Shown here piece after piece: positions 50,101 to 60,255 of a stretch of DNA of 64,000 bases; position 1 is the first letter of the stretch, and every line of letters starts with the position of its first letter. A model generated the notes under the pieces. It ran no database searches and was not told the origin of the DNA. It was given only the letters and a program-made list of their open reading frames with translations. The stretch is from Phlebiopsis flavidoalba (taxonomy: Eukaryota; Basidiomycota; Agaricomycetes; Polyporales; Phanerochaetaceae): positions 1,488,001-1,552,000 of the forward strand of contig JAOCPU010000002.1 of assembly GCA_035772785.1 (NCBI GenBank), in the 5' to 3' direction. The translations under genes were made by a program, and so were the position numbers.

Positions 50101-50300
50101 ATGACACAGCAGCGCAAGCCTCTCGCGCCAGCAAAACGAGACGCGTGACGGCGGAATGGCGAACCGCGGAGACCCGCTTCTTCGAGGACAAGGTGACATG
50201 GCAACGCACGAAATCCCTCGAGGTGTGCGCACAGGCCCTTCGGCGTTATTGCCGGCTTTCACAGACACAAGAGCCCCGCGCGTCGTGCGAGCTACGGTGA
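47180..50300 (+). CDS. NDR/LATS-type AGC serine/threonine kinase, frame-disrupted
   Basis: Kinases of this group (Cbk1/Cot-1/Orb6 and relatives) control polarity, hyphal growth and septation with Mob cofactors. Visible in order: an N-terminal regulatory piece KKETMINIAAQ and ETDYL, then FVKLKTIGH at the end of an exon, and after an intron (about 47583-47661) the glycine loop and invariant Lys (RAFGVVSLVRERSSGQ, FAMKQVRKT in two frames). LRKGQEG, VRAERDIL and LYTAFQDRDHLYF follow, then IEKDIFEEDFTRFYIAE, MVLAVET and HRDIKPE (48295-48315). A DFG-like SDFG sits at about 48470. Then GHGYTYS, DWWS (49320-49331), IMFQCLYG (about 49350-49379), TSQKILNWKQSLKFPSRPRV and LLCEPEDRLGS (to about 49680). 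Shifted fragments (RGID, GFHRHKSP) suggest the C-terminal tail near 49930-50280. Start and end are estimates. NDR-type is supported by the lobe sequences; the exact orthologue is not settled. Confidence 0.85.
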
Positions 50301-51835
50301 GCTGCGCGGACAGAGCGTTCGACGCAACCCGGAGCACAGACCAACGTAACGGCCAGGACGGCCAGCGCAGAGGCCGCTCTACGCATTTCGCCACGTTCCC
50401 GGCCGCGGAGAAGCAGCTGCAAAAGGACGAAGACGATCTCGATGTAAGTACGAGGTCGCCCGGCCCCCGCAGCCAGCGATGCGCGACGCACAGCGCAGCG
50501 CGCGTCCGCGCTTACTGCCACAGTGTCTACCGATGCGTGTGGATCCTCGCTCGCCCAGGATGGGAACGGCCGAACGAGGCATCCACGCGCCATAGATCAT
50601 ACGAGGCCCGATACCCACGCATAATGACGTGGTTCACGCACCCTCTTTTAATGACCTTTGCATTGACCCACACTCCAAGCGTGCTCGCTCTCACTCGTTT
50701 TAAGAACTAATATCAGGTTACCTAATGAAGTCCGGAAAACGAGATCTATCTGTTGTACTGTATCTACGAGGGTCAGTGTGCTGCTTCTGCTCCCAGTTCT
50801 CCCAGGCCGCCAGTCTTGCTATTGAAATTTAAGCGCTATAGGGAAGGTTATAGCGTGGCGCCTAGAGTGTAGGATACACTCTAAAAACCCACCGTGTGAT
50901 GAAAGTGATTGGGACCCCCCTCGCACCACCTCCCCCACAGACTGTCATCGTCCGTGAACCTCACGCGAGACCTGGCAAAGCCGCAGCGGGCCTGCAGAGG
51001 CGGGCTAGGGGCAGTTCGGGAAGGCGGTAATCTTAGCCTGACGTTCGCTGCCCATGCACTCGTGCCACAGCCTTCTTGCCTCGCCCGCTCGACTATGCAC
51101 CTATTCAGGAATCAGTCAAGCACATCTGATCGCTAAATGACCGAGATTCCCTTTTGCGGCCCATCGCGGCGCCCAACCGGCCTCAAGCACCATCCCGCAC
51201 GTCAGCCAGGTCCAGCCAAATACTAAGATAAGGTCTCGGCTGGCGGCGTGGCGTCTGACAGATACCGCCTTGCGGCACAGTAGCGGTGGTTGCGATCGAG
51301 ATACAAGACCGCAGGCGTCCTACATATTGACTTTTGAGCATATGGGCACACGCGTGATGCCGCAGGGGCTTGTTAGGACACCTGTGCATGTCCCAGCGGC
51401 CGCCAAGGTGAGATGGTGTCTGTCTCTATCGCGTTGCGCGTGGTACGACGCTATGAGATGTGGCGCTGCGCTGCGCCTCCTAGTGATTTCTTCTCATTGC
51501 TAGCCATGCAAACGTTTTTTTCTTACGCGCAAAGCACGCCTTGAACCCTATGAACAACAAAAAAAGCCAGACCAGGTATAGCAACCTTGTTTCGATGCAG
51601 CGGATCCTTACACTGCCAGCCCTGATATAGAGATACTGCCGAACCTATACACATGCCTAAAACAGGGAAACCCGGAACCGACGCGGTGTACGGATATGGA
51701 AGGTTTAGTATTCAATTCGCCCCTCGCGGAGTTTGCCCATGTACCAAGCGTCCGTCCGACGATGGACACCGCACACCGAATGCCTAAGGGCTACCGAAGA
51801 GAGATTATATTAGACAATTGCCATCCGTGGGTTAC
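50301..51835. other. intergenic region between convergent kinase and chitinase genes
   Basis: Up to about 50440 the plus strand still reads coding-like (THFATFPAAEKQLQKDEDDL then a GTAAGT donor at 50442), possibly the last kinase exon or a separate gene. Beyond that only short frames occur, with no recognisable family. Much of this is expected to be 3' UTR of both genes. Confidence 0.35.
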
Positions 51836-53678
51836 TTAGTCCATCCCGTTTCGCATGTTTGTCAAATTGGAGAAACCCTCGTATGACAGCCAGTTCGGCG
51901 TAGTGTCGAGCGGGCCCATAGCCTCTTTAAACGACGGCGACCAAGCTTGGTTGCCGGGCTGAGGTTCTTTACCAGGTCCACCCTCCATACCCTCCTCTTA
52001 GCGCGCCCCTTGTCCCTTGTCTCCGCTCAGCATCCCAGAACATACTTCCACCGAGCCCCTCGCGCCGGATCCACTCGCCCTTTTGCGCGCCAACGCCCTC
52101 CGCATCGAAACTGATCATCTCCTTCGTTTGATAGTTGTACGTCCAGCTCGCGATGACATTGTCATCGTGGAGCACGTATGAGTCCGGAAGTGGCAAGGCC
52201 CGGTAGTCATATACGCCCTGCTCCAGCTTCCCGGGACCGACGCCTTGGAAAGGCTGACCAGGACCTTGAGTATTCATGAAGGAGCGGCCATACAAGGAAT
52301 GCCCAGGATGAGCTTGTCCCGCCTCACGCCACGAGACGAATACCCAGTTGACCGCAGCCTCCGACGCGCTAAATCGGGCCACCGAAAAGGTTTGCCTGGT
52401 GATTCGCGACTCGGTCCCAGGAGCCGGCTTCACGAGAGAATAAGTACCGCCAGTGAAAGCGCGCACAATCGCGCCTCTTACCGAAATCATATGCCATTAA
52501 GTTCCAGAAATCAAGATACTGATCCATCTCAGGAATGAACAGCTTCTTGTAATTTGTCTGGACCACAAGGTGCAGCAATCTGCAACGTTTGAGTGAATTA
52601 AAATCGACCCCACTCATAAGTTTTGAATTAAACTTACTGTGAGGAGGAACCTGTACTTCGCACCTTTCTTCTGCGCATGATTGTCGAGTGGCGATTCTCA
52701 GCTCCCGAAGAAGCTCTACATATCCTCTCGCCTGAGACTCATCCGAGGGGTACTCCGTAATCCACATCCAGGCCGTCCGAGGAGCCCATGAGTCTTCAAG
52801 GAGCCGGACTGTGCCTGCGGAGGCAACAAATTTCGATCTTAGCGAAGGTGAGACAACAATGGGATGAAAAGATGGCGAATACGTCCATCCTCCGATAGAA
52901 ACAAGGACTTTCAAGTGTCTATTCTGTTTCTTCTTCAGATTGTAGATCGCCTTGAAGTTTCCATACAGGTTCTTGCCGGTGTCGCTCCACGAGTCTCCTG
53001 GGTAGTGTATTTCTTGATCCGCCCATGTGTCAGAGAGAAATACTTCTCCGGTATCTGGCTTCAGGTTCGCGAACGCGTACAGAATGTGCCTGCATAAGTG
53101 TGAGCGAATGAGCAACGGAAAGAAGTCTCGAACACACGTCAGGTCTGAAGCCGGTATTAAAGAGGGAGGATACTTTCGACCATAAATTCCCCTGCATTAC
53201 CAGGTCAAGCAACATTGGTACATGGTGGTGTGACAATCAAGCGTACCAGTTGACAAAGCTTCGTGATAGATCAGCATCCTCCGGTGGCGACTTGCGTGAC
53301 ATACTACGCACTATCCAACGCTATACTTTCCGTTTCCCGGCATGTCTGTGTCTGTATTGTTTTGCTTGAGCTTCTGGAATTGCAACGTCTTGTGTTGTAG
53401 GTGTACTATTCGTCGCAAATGAATCCGGTCGACTCGGGACTGCGCTCCGCAGACCACTGTCCGGCTTTGAACGCGGCAAAGATTGTCAAGGAACAAGCAG
53501 CAATGAATAGTAGTGGCCGGCGCAGAGCATAAATCCTGTGCTGCTTATTCTGGGCAGTTGGGTTGTCGACAGTCGCCTGCTCGTCGGTTGGGAGGGCCTC
53601 GTACGCGGTCATCGCAGTGATCGCCCCACTGAGCTCTCCCATGACGAGCTGCTTGCTATAGACGCCGACATGACTCAA
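51836..53678 (-). CDS. GH18 chitinase with N-terminal membrane anchor, frame-disrupted
   Basis: Glycoside hydrolase family 18 enzymes cleave chitin beta-1,4 bonds; fungal forms act in wall remodelling and nutrition. The N-terminus carries one hydrophobic segment, RPLLFIAACSLTIFAAF, about 55 residues in and preceded by basic residues, so a type II membrane or signal-anchor protein is likely. The catalytic domain begins FVNWGIYGRKYPPSLIPASD across introns (about 53202-53250 and 53099-53147). Next come HILYAFANLKPDTGEV, VLVSIGGWTYSPSFHPI, the DGLDVDYE catalytic motif (near 52750-52780, interrupted by an extra base before the Glu), YPSDESQARGYVELLREL, MDQYLDFWNLMAYDF, YGRSFMNTQGPGQPF, and EGLGGSMFWDA. 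The C-terminus reads MGPLDTTPNWLSYEGFSN, LTNMRNGMD with the stop at 51836-51838. Several frame changes lie between these blocks. The first Met could also be an internal one (MTAYEALPTDEQ). Confidence 0.93.
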
Positions 53679-55143
53679 GTCCCAATCGTAATCTAGCGCT
53701 GATCAATCCGAAAAAGCGAGGCCTTCTCTGGCCTTCTTTGGGCGTTGGGTTTGGAGCGGGCCTTTTCCAGCTGTAACTCGGTACTGTATTGTAGGTGAGT
53801 TTTCACATCAAAGCTGTGCCAACCTGGAACCCTCATGAATAGAGATGTTTATCTGGTGAGCTTCGCCAAGAAATATGTGCTTCAAACCAGTTGAAACTCG
53901 GTTGAGACCAAGTTTGTTTGCTTTATTGCGACTAGATATTCGCTACTCGTCAGAGTATAGGTACTCACTAGCTCATTGCTTTGCGGTCCATATAAGCTCA
54001 TCGGTCTGAAGCGAACTGTTAGATTACCATTCAATAGCACGGCTCACGTGAATGAAAAAATCGCACAAGTTTGCCGTGGCTTACGATCGAGAGGAACAAA
54101 TATTTCAAACCCATCAAACGCCAGAACCCTTGGCGGCCGCAGCGGAATACGACCTTCATCTGCCAAACATGGAACAGATGAAACCGCGTGCATTCGTGCA
54201 GGATCATCCCACACTGTTTGCACGCTCTCAGTACATGCCTACGATGTCCACGCGCGAAGGAGATTGTTCCTCGCGTCCAGCCCGCGACAAGAGCTTCCAT
54301 TCAAACGCCCACTTGCCCCTGTGTTGAAGCCGCTAGGCACGCAATTTTTCGACGGCTACCAAAAGGATGCCACGGAAAACTCGCTTCTTATGTCTCCATG
54401 ACAGTCTTATAACGCTGAATTTTTAGGCCCAGAACAATCTTGCCCAAGCACCCCATTGCGCTGCCGCAAGTGCGCCTTTGTCCGCCGTCACCCGTTCCAC
54501 CAGCTGGATAACGTAAAATTGAGGAAACGGTGAGGACGTCGGGCTTCTTAACTCAGGATTGGATACCGCGGACACTCCAAATATCCAAGCATCCAGGATT
54601 CATCGCTAGCAGTTCATAGAACTTACAGCTTCCGACAAACCCGCTCAACAAGTTTCCCATGTTAAAACGCGGCATCAGCTCTACTCGTGGCGACCATACT
54701 GCTATTGCCATTTGACAGAACTGTGAGGGGTCACTTCCAGAACTGTGACGCCATATCGCAGCCCGTGTGAATGCAACGCAGGCCGACCGGCACCAAACTC
54801 AAAAACGTGCACCGCTGGTGAGGATTGTATTATCTCTAAGGTTCAGGTTAAAAACGGAAAGGTTCTATTAGACACTTTGCATTTTCTGCCAGCGTGTTAC
54901 ATCTTACGCTCACTCATTGGGATCTTCCTTTCTCGAGGCTGCTTCTAGTGCAATCCTTTCTGCTGGGTCAAACTGTTGCATACTCGTCTGACCACTGTGT
55001 TCATGGTGGCCTCAAGTACGAAGGTCTCTAAAAATATATATGATCCGACCACTCGACGACATATGATGGATAGCCCAAGCTGAGCCTCATTTCAAGCACT
55101 CTACAACCCTCTAACAACATCTAGACAGACACAATCACACGGG
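53679..55143. other. intergenic region upstream of chitinase and first tandem gene
   Basis: Frames at 53976-54401 and 54052-54327 (+) and 54031-54300 (-) overlap and are not recognised. The region should contain the promoters of both divergent genes, with a TATA-like element at 55033-55040 on the plus side. Confidence 0.4.
55033..55040 (+). promoter_or_regulatory. TATA-like element before tandem gene A
   Basis: The sequence ATATATAT follows CTCTAAAA, about 105 bases upstream of the ATG at 55144. The second tandem copy has TATAAGG (58976-58982) at a similar distance, which supports a promoter role for both. Confidence 0.5.
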
Positions 55144-56133
55144 ATGCCCAAGACACTCAGCACCATCACCGGCAAGGTTGTCGCAGGCTCGAGTTGCATT
55201 GTAAGCATTGGTTAGCCCTACAGGTGTTGCCCTTTTCACGTTTAGGTTGCATTACAGGAGCCATCGTGGGACTCAGACTCTCGCCGGCCTGGTAGGCCTG
55301 GACGACTACCAATCCTTCGTAACCCCAGTCGCATAAACAATGCTCGAGAACCAATTCTGTTCATGTCGACCGGAGGAAATGGTATCAATCTCGACAACAC
55401 GGACAGCATCCTGGGGGGTGATGAGCAAGTGATACAGGCGAACGTTCCCAAGATTGGTCTTCGTCTGGACGTATGGCCGTCTCAACGATGTCCATTCAAA
55501 ATGACTAACGGCATGATAGCTTCAGGGATACATGCCTTGTACATTTTACACACAGGCGTTTCGGATAAAAGGGTGCCACAGAACGGGAATTACTCGCAAG
55601 GAAGTTGTGAGTAAAGTCAAACACCTCATAGACGAGTTCATTGCGAAGGTGTGGCAGGGGTCAGGCCATTGTAGCCCATAACCATACTGACGCACACCTT
55701 GTGTTCAGGTGAATAATATGCGTCCCGAGCATCAGAGTGGGCCCTTCGGCGGACCTGCAGGCCTACAGTCAAAGGACCTCTACCTGTTGCAGCTCCTACC
55801 GGTCGGCAAGCGTATGTTCGATTGCGTTCTTGAGTATTATCCGCCTGAACAGTGCGTGAAAGGTAACTTCATGGTTTTTGGTCTTCGTGGTCGTGTTGCT
55901 GACATCGCACACCAGCGTCTCCAAGTTCGACCCCCCAGTCAACACCAACCGACCTTTCCACGGGACAGGAGAACCCGATGTCCTCTTACTCCGTTACCAT
56001 GCTTCATCCAGTCTGTCGACGTATCCACCTTTCATCATTCGATGAACACAAACGGGTAGCGGCAGCGGATCCATTTGCAACATCGTTTCTTCTCATTGTC
56101 CCAATTGCCGTCACCTACAACGGCCACTTATAG
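55144..56133 (+). CDS. tandem gene A: unrecognised five-exon protein, 256 residues
   Basis: Exons chain in one uninterrupted reading: 55144-55200, 55258-55470, 55520-55648, 55709-55862 and 55916-56133, all with GT-AG introns of 49-60 bases. The protein starts MPKTLSTITGKVVAGSSCI. Exon 2 has an Arg/Pro-rich part, then INNAREPILFMS, GINLDNTDS, EEQVI-like GDEQVIQANVPKIGLRLD. Exon 3 reads YMPCTFYTQAFRIKGCHRTG, ITRKEVVSKVKHLIDEFIAK. Exon 4 has GPFGGPAGLQSKDLYLLQLL, PVGKRMFDCVLEYY. Exon 5 is Ser/Thr-rich and ends IVPIAVTYNGHL. No signal peptide and no catalytic motif that I know. From memory, the block with ITR, a helical stretch and DLYLL resembles a large uncharacterised Agaricomycete family with a motif like WRVGP..I...DLYLV. 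That link is tentative. A paralogue lies 3.95 kb downstream. Splice coordinates are confident; the function is unknown. Confidence 0.75.
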
Positions 56134-59090
56134 AGACAAAGAAGCTTCCAGAGACGGACGCCCACAAGATGAGCCTGGGATTGTCACTATCGCGGATTAC
56201 ACAACTCTACATTCGGCAGCGCGTCAAGGCTGTCCCATCGTGAAGACGTTCTCATCGGAGTCAATAGCGTCTAACATGCCAACGCTCGTATACGGAGACA
56301 TGAGTCTCATGTCGCCGCATCTCGGTGAGACTCCTCAGCGCTCCGTCTTGACAAGTCTCCACAGTTTGGGCTGACAAAGGATGCACTCGTTCTAGCTGAC
56401 GTTTCTCTAAAGGCTATTCGCCAGACCGCCCAGGACACACAGGAGCAGCGTTTTGCCGCCTGCGATCCTCACCGCCGATTTAATATCCCTGACTATCTGC
56501 GGATCTACTCTCCAGCTCATAGTCACAACGCCGACACTCAAGACGATCCCACACACACCTCAGATTCCGCCGTGTCCGACCGTCTGGAAGTTGGCGTGCG
56601 CTGCCGTATGAATACTCCGATGAGGACTGGACAAGCAAATTACGCACAAGGTACTCAGCCTGTAACAGATCCTCGAGCTTCCGCTGAATTCCGCGAGCCT
56701 CTCTAGATACAGACAGCTTCTACGCACCGGCACCAGCGCGGTAGACGCGGTTGCTTCGCCCTTCCGGCCTATCTTGTGGCCAAACTCCTGCGGAGGTTAC
56801 GAAATTCAGGAACCAGCAATATGGAAATCAGTGTCATAAAACAACCTGGTACTGATCTTGATTACTACTATGCTGCTCACTCACGGATGCTATGCAGCTC
56901 ATCCCACCTTTGATCGGGGGTGTTGACACGCTACCATATGGCGGTGAAGGATGTGCTGACGGTAATACGGCAATGCCTCCCCAATCACTCCTTCCCGCAA
57001 CCGTCTGAAATTCCTCAACTTGATGGTAATTCCATTTTTACCGCAACCGAAAGTGGTGTTTACGGCTTACAACTTCCAGCTGGTTTCAATAGTCACTGGT
57101 GAAATGTCGCCTCGTCGCGCATTATCCAAATATATGTGGACGGATGACCGGCTCATAGCACTCGATACCATTTCTATATCAGACTACCATTGATTCGGAA
57201 TGTACTGTTCCATTGAATGAGTTCACACCCATTGTTGCAGTACTAGGTCCGGTACTCTGAGCATGTAGCTCGGTAAGAGCTCTGTACTTGCTTTCAATCT
57301 GCCATATGTATCGTATACATGTATGTTTCGTGTTTGTCGTGCGTACATTCAGCGGCTGAACTGTCCTGTGTTCTGTGCAGCGGTGCTAGAGAAGGATTCT
57401 TCATCGCAACTAGACCGGATCCAGTCGATTGCCATAGAGGACCACTGTTCGGCGCTGTTGGACGAGGTGAGTACTATGAACCAAGGGCTTGAATGAATGG
57501 TAGCGGTCAGTGTGGTGTATGTGTTTATGGTACTCATTTTAGACGTCGCGGCCTGCTACTCAGTACTACTCACCGGCTGTGGTCATGCCTGCGCGCTTAC
57601 AACATCCTCCCGTGGCTTGTAATGAGCGCCCTTGATGCATTGATGCCCCAGCAGGGCGCCAATCCCTGGGTACCCGGCCGGCCGGGTTCGCTAGGACCCT
57701 TCGCTCCGAATTCCGAGTCTTCCATCGCTGAACAAAACTCTGCCTCATGTCTCATCTCGGCGGTCTGGAATGGCCGTTTGACGATATTGCCTGCGCCGAG
57801 AATCCTCTTAGGTAAGCTCCCAGCGTCGAAGGCATCAATGTTCAACTGGTGGCTTACTCAGACCCTCAGGGTTTGGACAGTGCCAACTGACAATATGAGG
57901 TGTATGCCAGTTGTGAATAGCCCCCAGTTTTGTCCGTGTATATGACCACAGAGACTCAAAGATTACCGTAGCAGAACTTTGTGCTTTGGCGCGTCGCAGG
58001 CCCCGGTCAATTGATGACAGTCCGACGCGTCCTGTGAGCCTTGAAATAGGCGAAAATCGCTAGGAAGCAAGTCATTTGGACCTTGCCGTTTAAGTAAGCA
58101 GTACTCGATTTTCTCGCAACATTCAGGACCCTTGGCAGCGGGAGCGGGCATTTGCATCATCTATCATCTGCCAGAACTTCTAACGCAACTGCAACATACT
58201 GACACAGATGAAGCCGCGTGAACAATTGGATCTTTAGCTTTTTGCGTCATAGGTATACGTAATTCTGGGCCCGCTTAACACGGTAAGAATTTGCAAGAAA
58301 TTCGAGTTATGGCTTTCCTGACCAAATGTGAGTCAGCGATGAAAGTTTCATTTCAACAAACATGATTTCGTGATTAATTCCCGTTGTACAGCCAAGTGTG
58401 GCACAATCACATACCATACTGTGCCCTACAGATCAGCAGCTCTGCATTATCTCATATCAGTACGAGAAGCGAGGAATCCGCCCGGGTACAGAACCTGTCA
58501 AATTTACAACACGCCGCGTCTTCTTCGACCACACGAGCAGTACTAATTGAATTTATTTTCCTACTGGGGCTCCTTCCATTGTTCAAAGGACTTAGCGGAA
58601 ATTTGGAAGTACCTCAGCACACGGATCAAAGGCTACAGAACATCTGTTGCGCTGTCGCTCAAAGTCATCTCAATTCAGGAGGCTACAGCTACCGAACTCT
58701 ATTCAGGGACATCGTATAGCGGCTTGTGTAGACGTATCGCGCACCTACGACCAAACCAAAGGAGGGGAACGCGCCGTAGGGTTCAAACGTTCAAGAGACG
58801 CCTCGCGATCCCTGTCGACGTGACACATCTACTCACGGAAGTCACTGGAACTCAAAATCTTCCAGTCCGGCCCTTTGTTCCTTAACAAGTGGAACAGGTC
58901 TCGGGTCAGTGATCAGTGGTCACCGGTGAAGGTGATCGGTCACCTTGGCTTTCACGGGAAGCCATCATCCGTTACTATAAGGAGACAGCTGCCAGCCATT
59001 CGTATATGATAGGTTGTCGAGGTCGGGCTTCTTGTTCTAGATTCCTACATTTGTGGCCATCGTCAGCAAGACTCGGTCGAGTTACAGATA
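56134..59090. other. spacer between the two tandem copies, coding-like fragments
   Basis: An open frame without ATG runs 56390-56705 (IRQTAQDTQEQRFAACDPHR, FNIPDYLRIYSPAHSHN). Another at 56920-57102 reads KDVLTVIRQCLPNHSFPQPS. 57493-57945 and 58384-58885 (IWKYLSTRIKGYRTSVALSL) are also open. A branch-site-like TACTAAT at 58541 and an AG acceptor near 58591 suggest introns. These could be later exons of gene A or separate unrecognised genes; I cannot chain them. Confidence 0.35.
58976..58982 (+). promoter_or_regulatory. TATA-like element before tandem gene B
   Basis: TATAAGG, about 115 bases upstream of the ATG at 59091, matching the distance of the TATA-like element before gene A. Support is positional only. 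Confidence 0.45.
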
Positions 59091-60255
59091 ATGCCAAAGA
59101 CGCAAATTCCTGCCAGAGAGACGGGACGTTCAAGCTCTGACTATGCCGTGAGCAACGATCCTTGTTTATATGATAAACGACTGATGATGCAACGGTTCGA
59201 ATAGCGACAGACCTACTGTGGTCCAAGCTATGGTTCGCCTCGGCCTGGGCTGCGAACAATCCCCCGTAATACTGCGCGTATAAACAATACCCGAGAACCA
59301 ATTGTCTTTACGTCCAAAGGATGGAGCGGTGTGAATCTCGACGAGACGGATACTGTCTGGAATGGCGAGGAGCAAGTGATTCCGGCGAAAGTTCCCAAGA
59401 TAGGCCTTCGTCTAGACGTATGTTCAAACCGGCGATCATCACTTAGTTAACGACTAACGCGAACGACGTATCAGTTTCAGGGATACCTACCTATACATCC
59501 TACGCCCAAGCGTTCCGCGTCAAAGGATCTCACAGGACGGGAATTACTCGTAAGCAGTCGCCTACAAAGTCAAACAAGTCATGGATGAGTTTATCGAAAA
59601 AGTAGGACAAGATTCCACTGACACGTCAAAATGAGCATTTTGCTAAATCAGCCTTTCGTTTTAGATAGGAAACATGCAGGGCCGGAATATCAGACCGGAC
59701 TCTTCGGTGGCTCCGAAGGCTTACGGTCGAGGGACTTGTACCTGCTGCAGCTGGTACCGATCGACAAGCGCATGTTCGATTGCGTTGTAGGGCATTGCCT
59801 ACCTGAAGAGTGTATAAGTGGTGAGCACTCAATTGGTTGTCCATGTAAAGGCGGCAGTGACACAGAGAGGAGCCAATTCGCCCTCGGCAGTAGATGCGAG
59901 CTCTCGCACACCAGCTTCCAGCCCTATCATGAGGCATACCCAAGCGCTTAGCTCTCAAGCTCGAATGTGCTCAGAAATTCCTGCAGTTGGGCCTTTGCTA
60001 GTACTACCGGCGTGCCTCATTGTTCCACTACGGTTAGGCGACGCCCTGAGAGGCGACAAACCTCCCACGGGAGATGAACACCCGCGTAGCAATCCTCCGA
60101 TTATGCCAGCTGTTGACGGATATGTCACTTCGACGGCTTCTCATCTTTTAAACCACCATGTTACACGGGCTCTATCGGTGGAGCTCGCCGTACCCAGCTT
60201 CGCATTTCCTATAAACAGTCTCGGCCGCAAATCCCATGACTGCGCCACCGGGTAG
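59091..60255 (+). CDS. tandem gene B: paralogue of gene A, exon 3 frame-disrupted
   Basis: Exon 1 (59091-59147) has exactly the length of gene A exon 1 and starts with the same MPKT (MPKTQIPARETGRSSSDYA). Exon 2 (59211-59417) aligns over its length, with shared ARINNTREPIVF, SGVNLDETDT, EEQVI and AKVPKIGLRLD. Exon 3 (from about 59475) aligns too (AFRVKGSHRTGITRKQ, VKQVMDEFIEK), but two single-base losses relative to gene A change frame, near 59490 and near 59552. Exon 4 (to 59821) has GLFGGSEGLRSRDLYLLQLV, IDKRMFDCVVGHCLPEE. A long last exon (59915-60255) is Ser/Pro-rich and differs from gene A. Either a decaying duplicate or a functional one with sequencing errors. Function unknown, as for gene A. 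Confidence 0.65.

Noticed and set aside
2478..53678. Genome-wide pseudogenisation or RIP as the cause of the broken frames
   Set aside because: RIP makes C-to-T changes, not indels. Essential single-copy genes are affected while all catalytic blocks remain conserved, so sequence error is the simpler reading.
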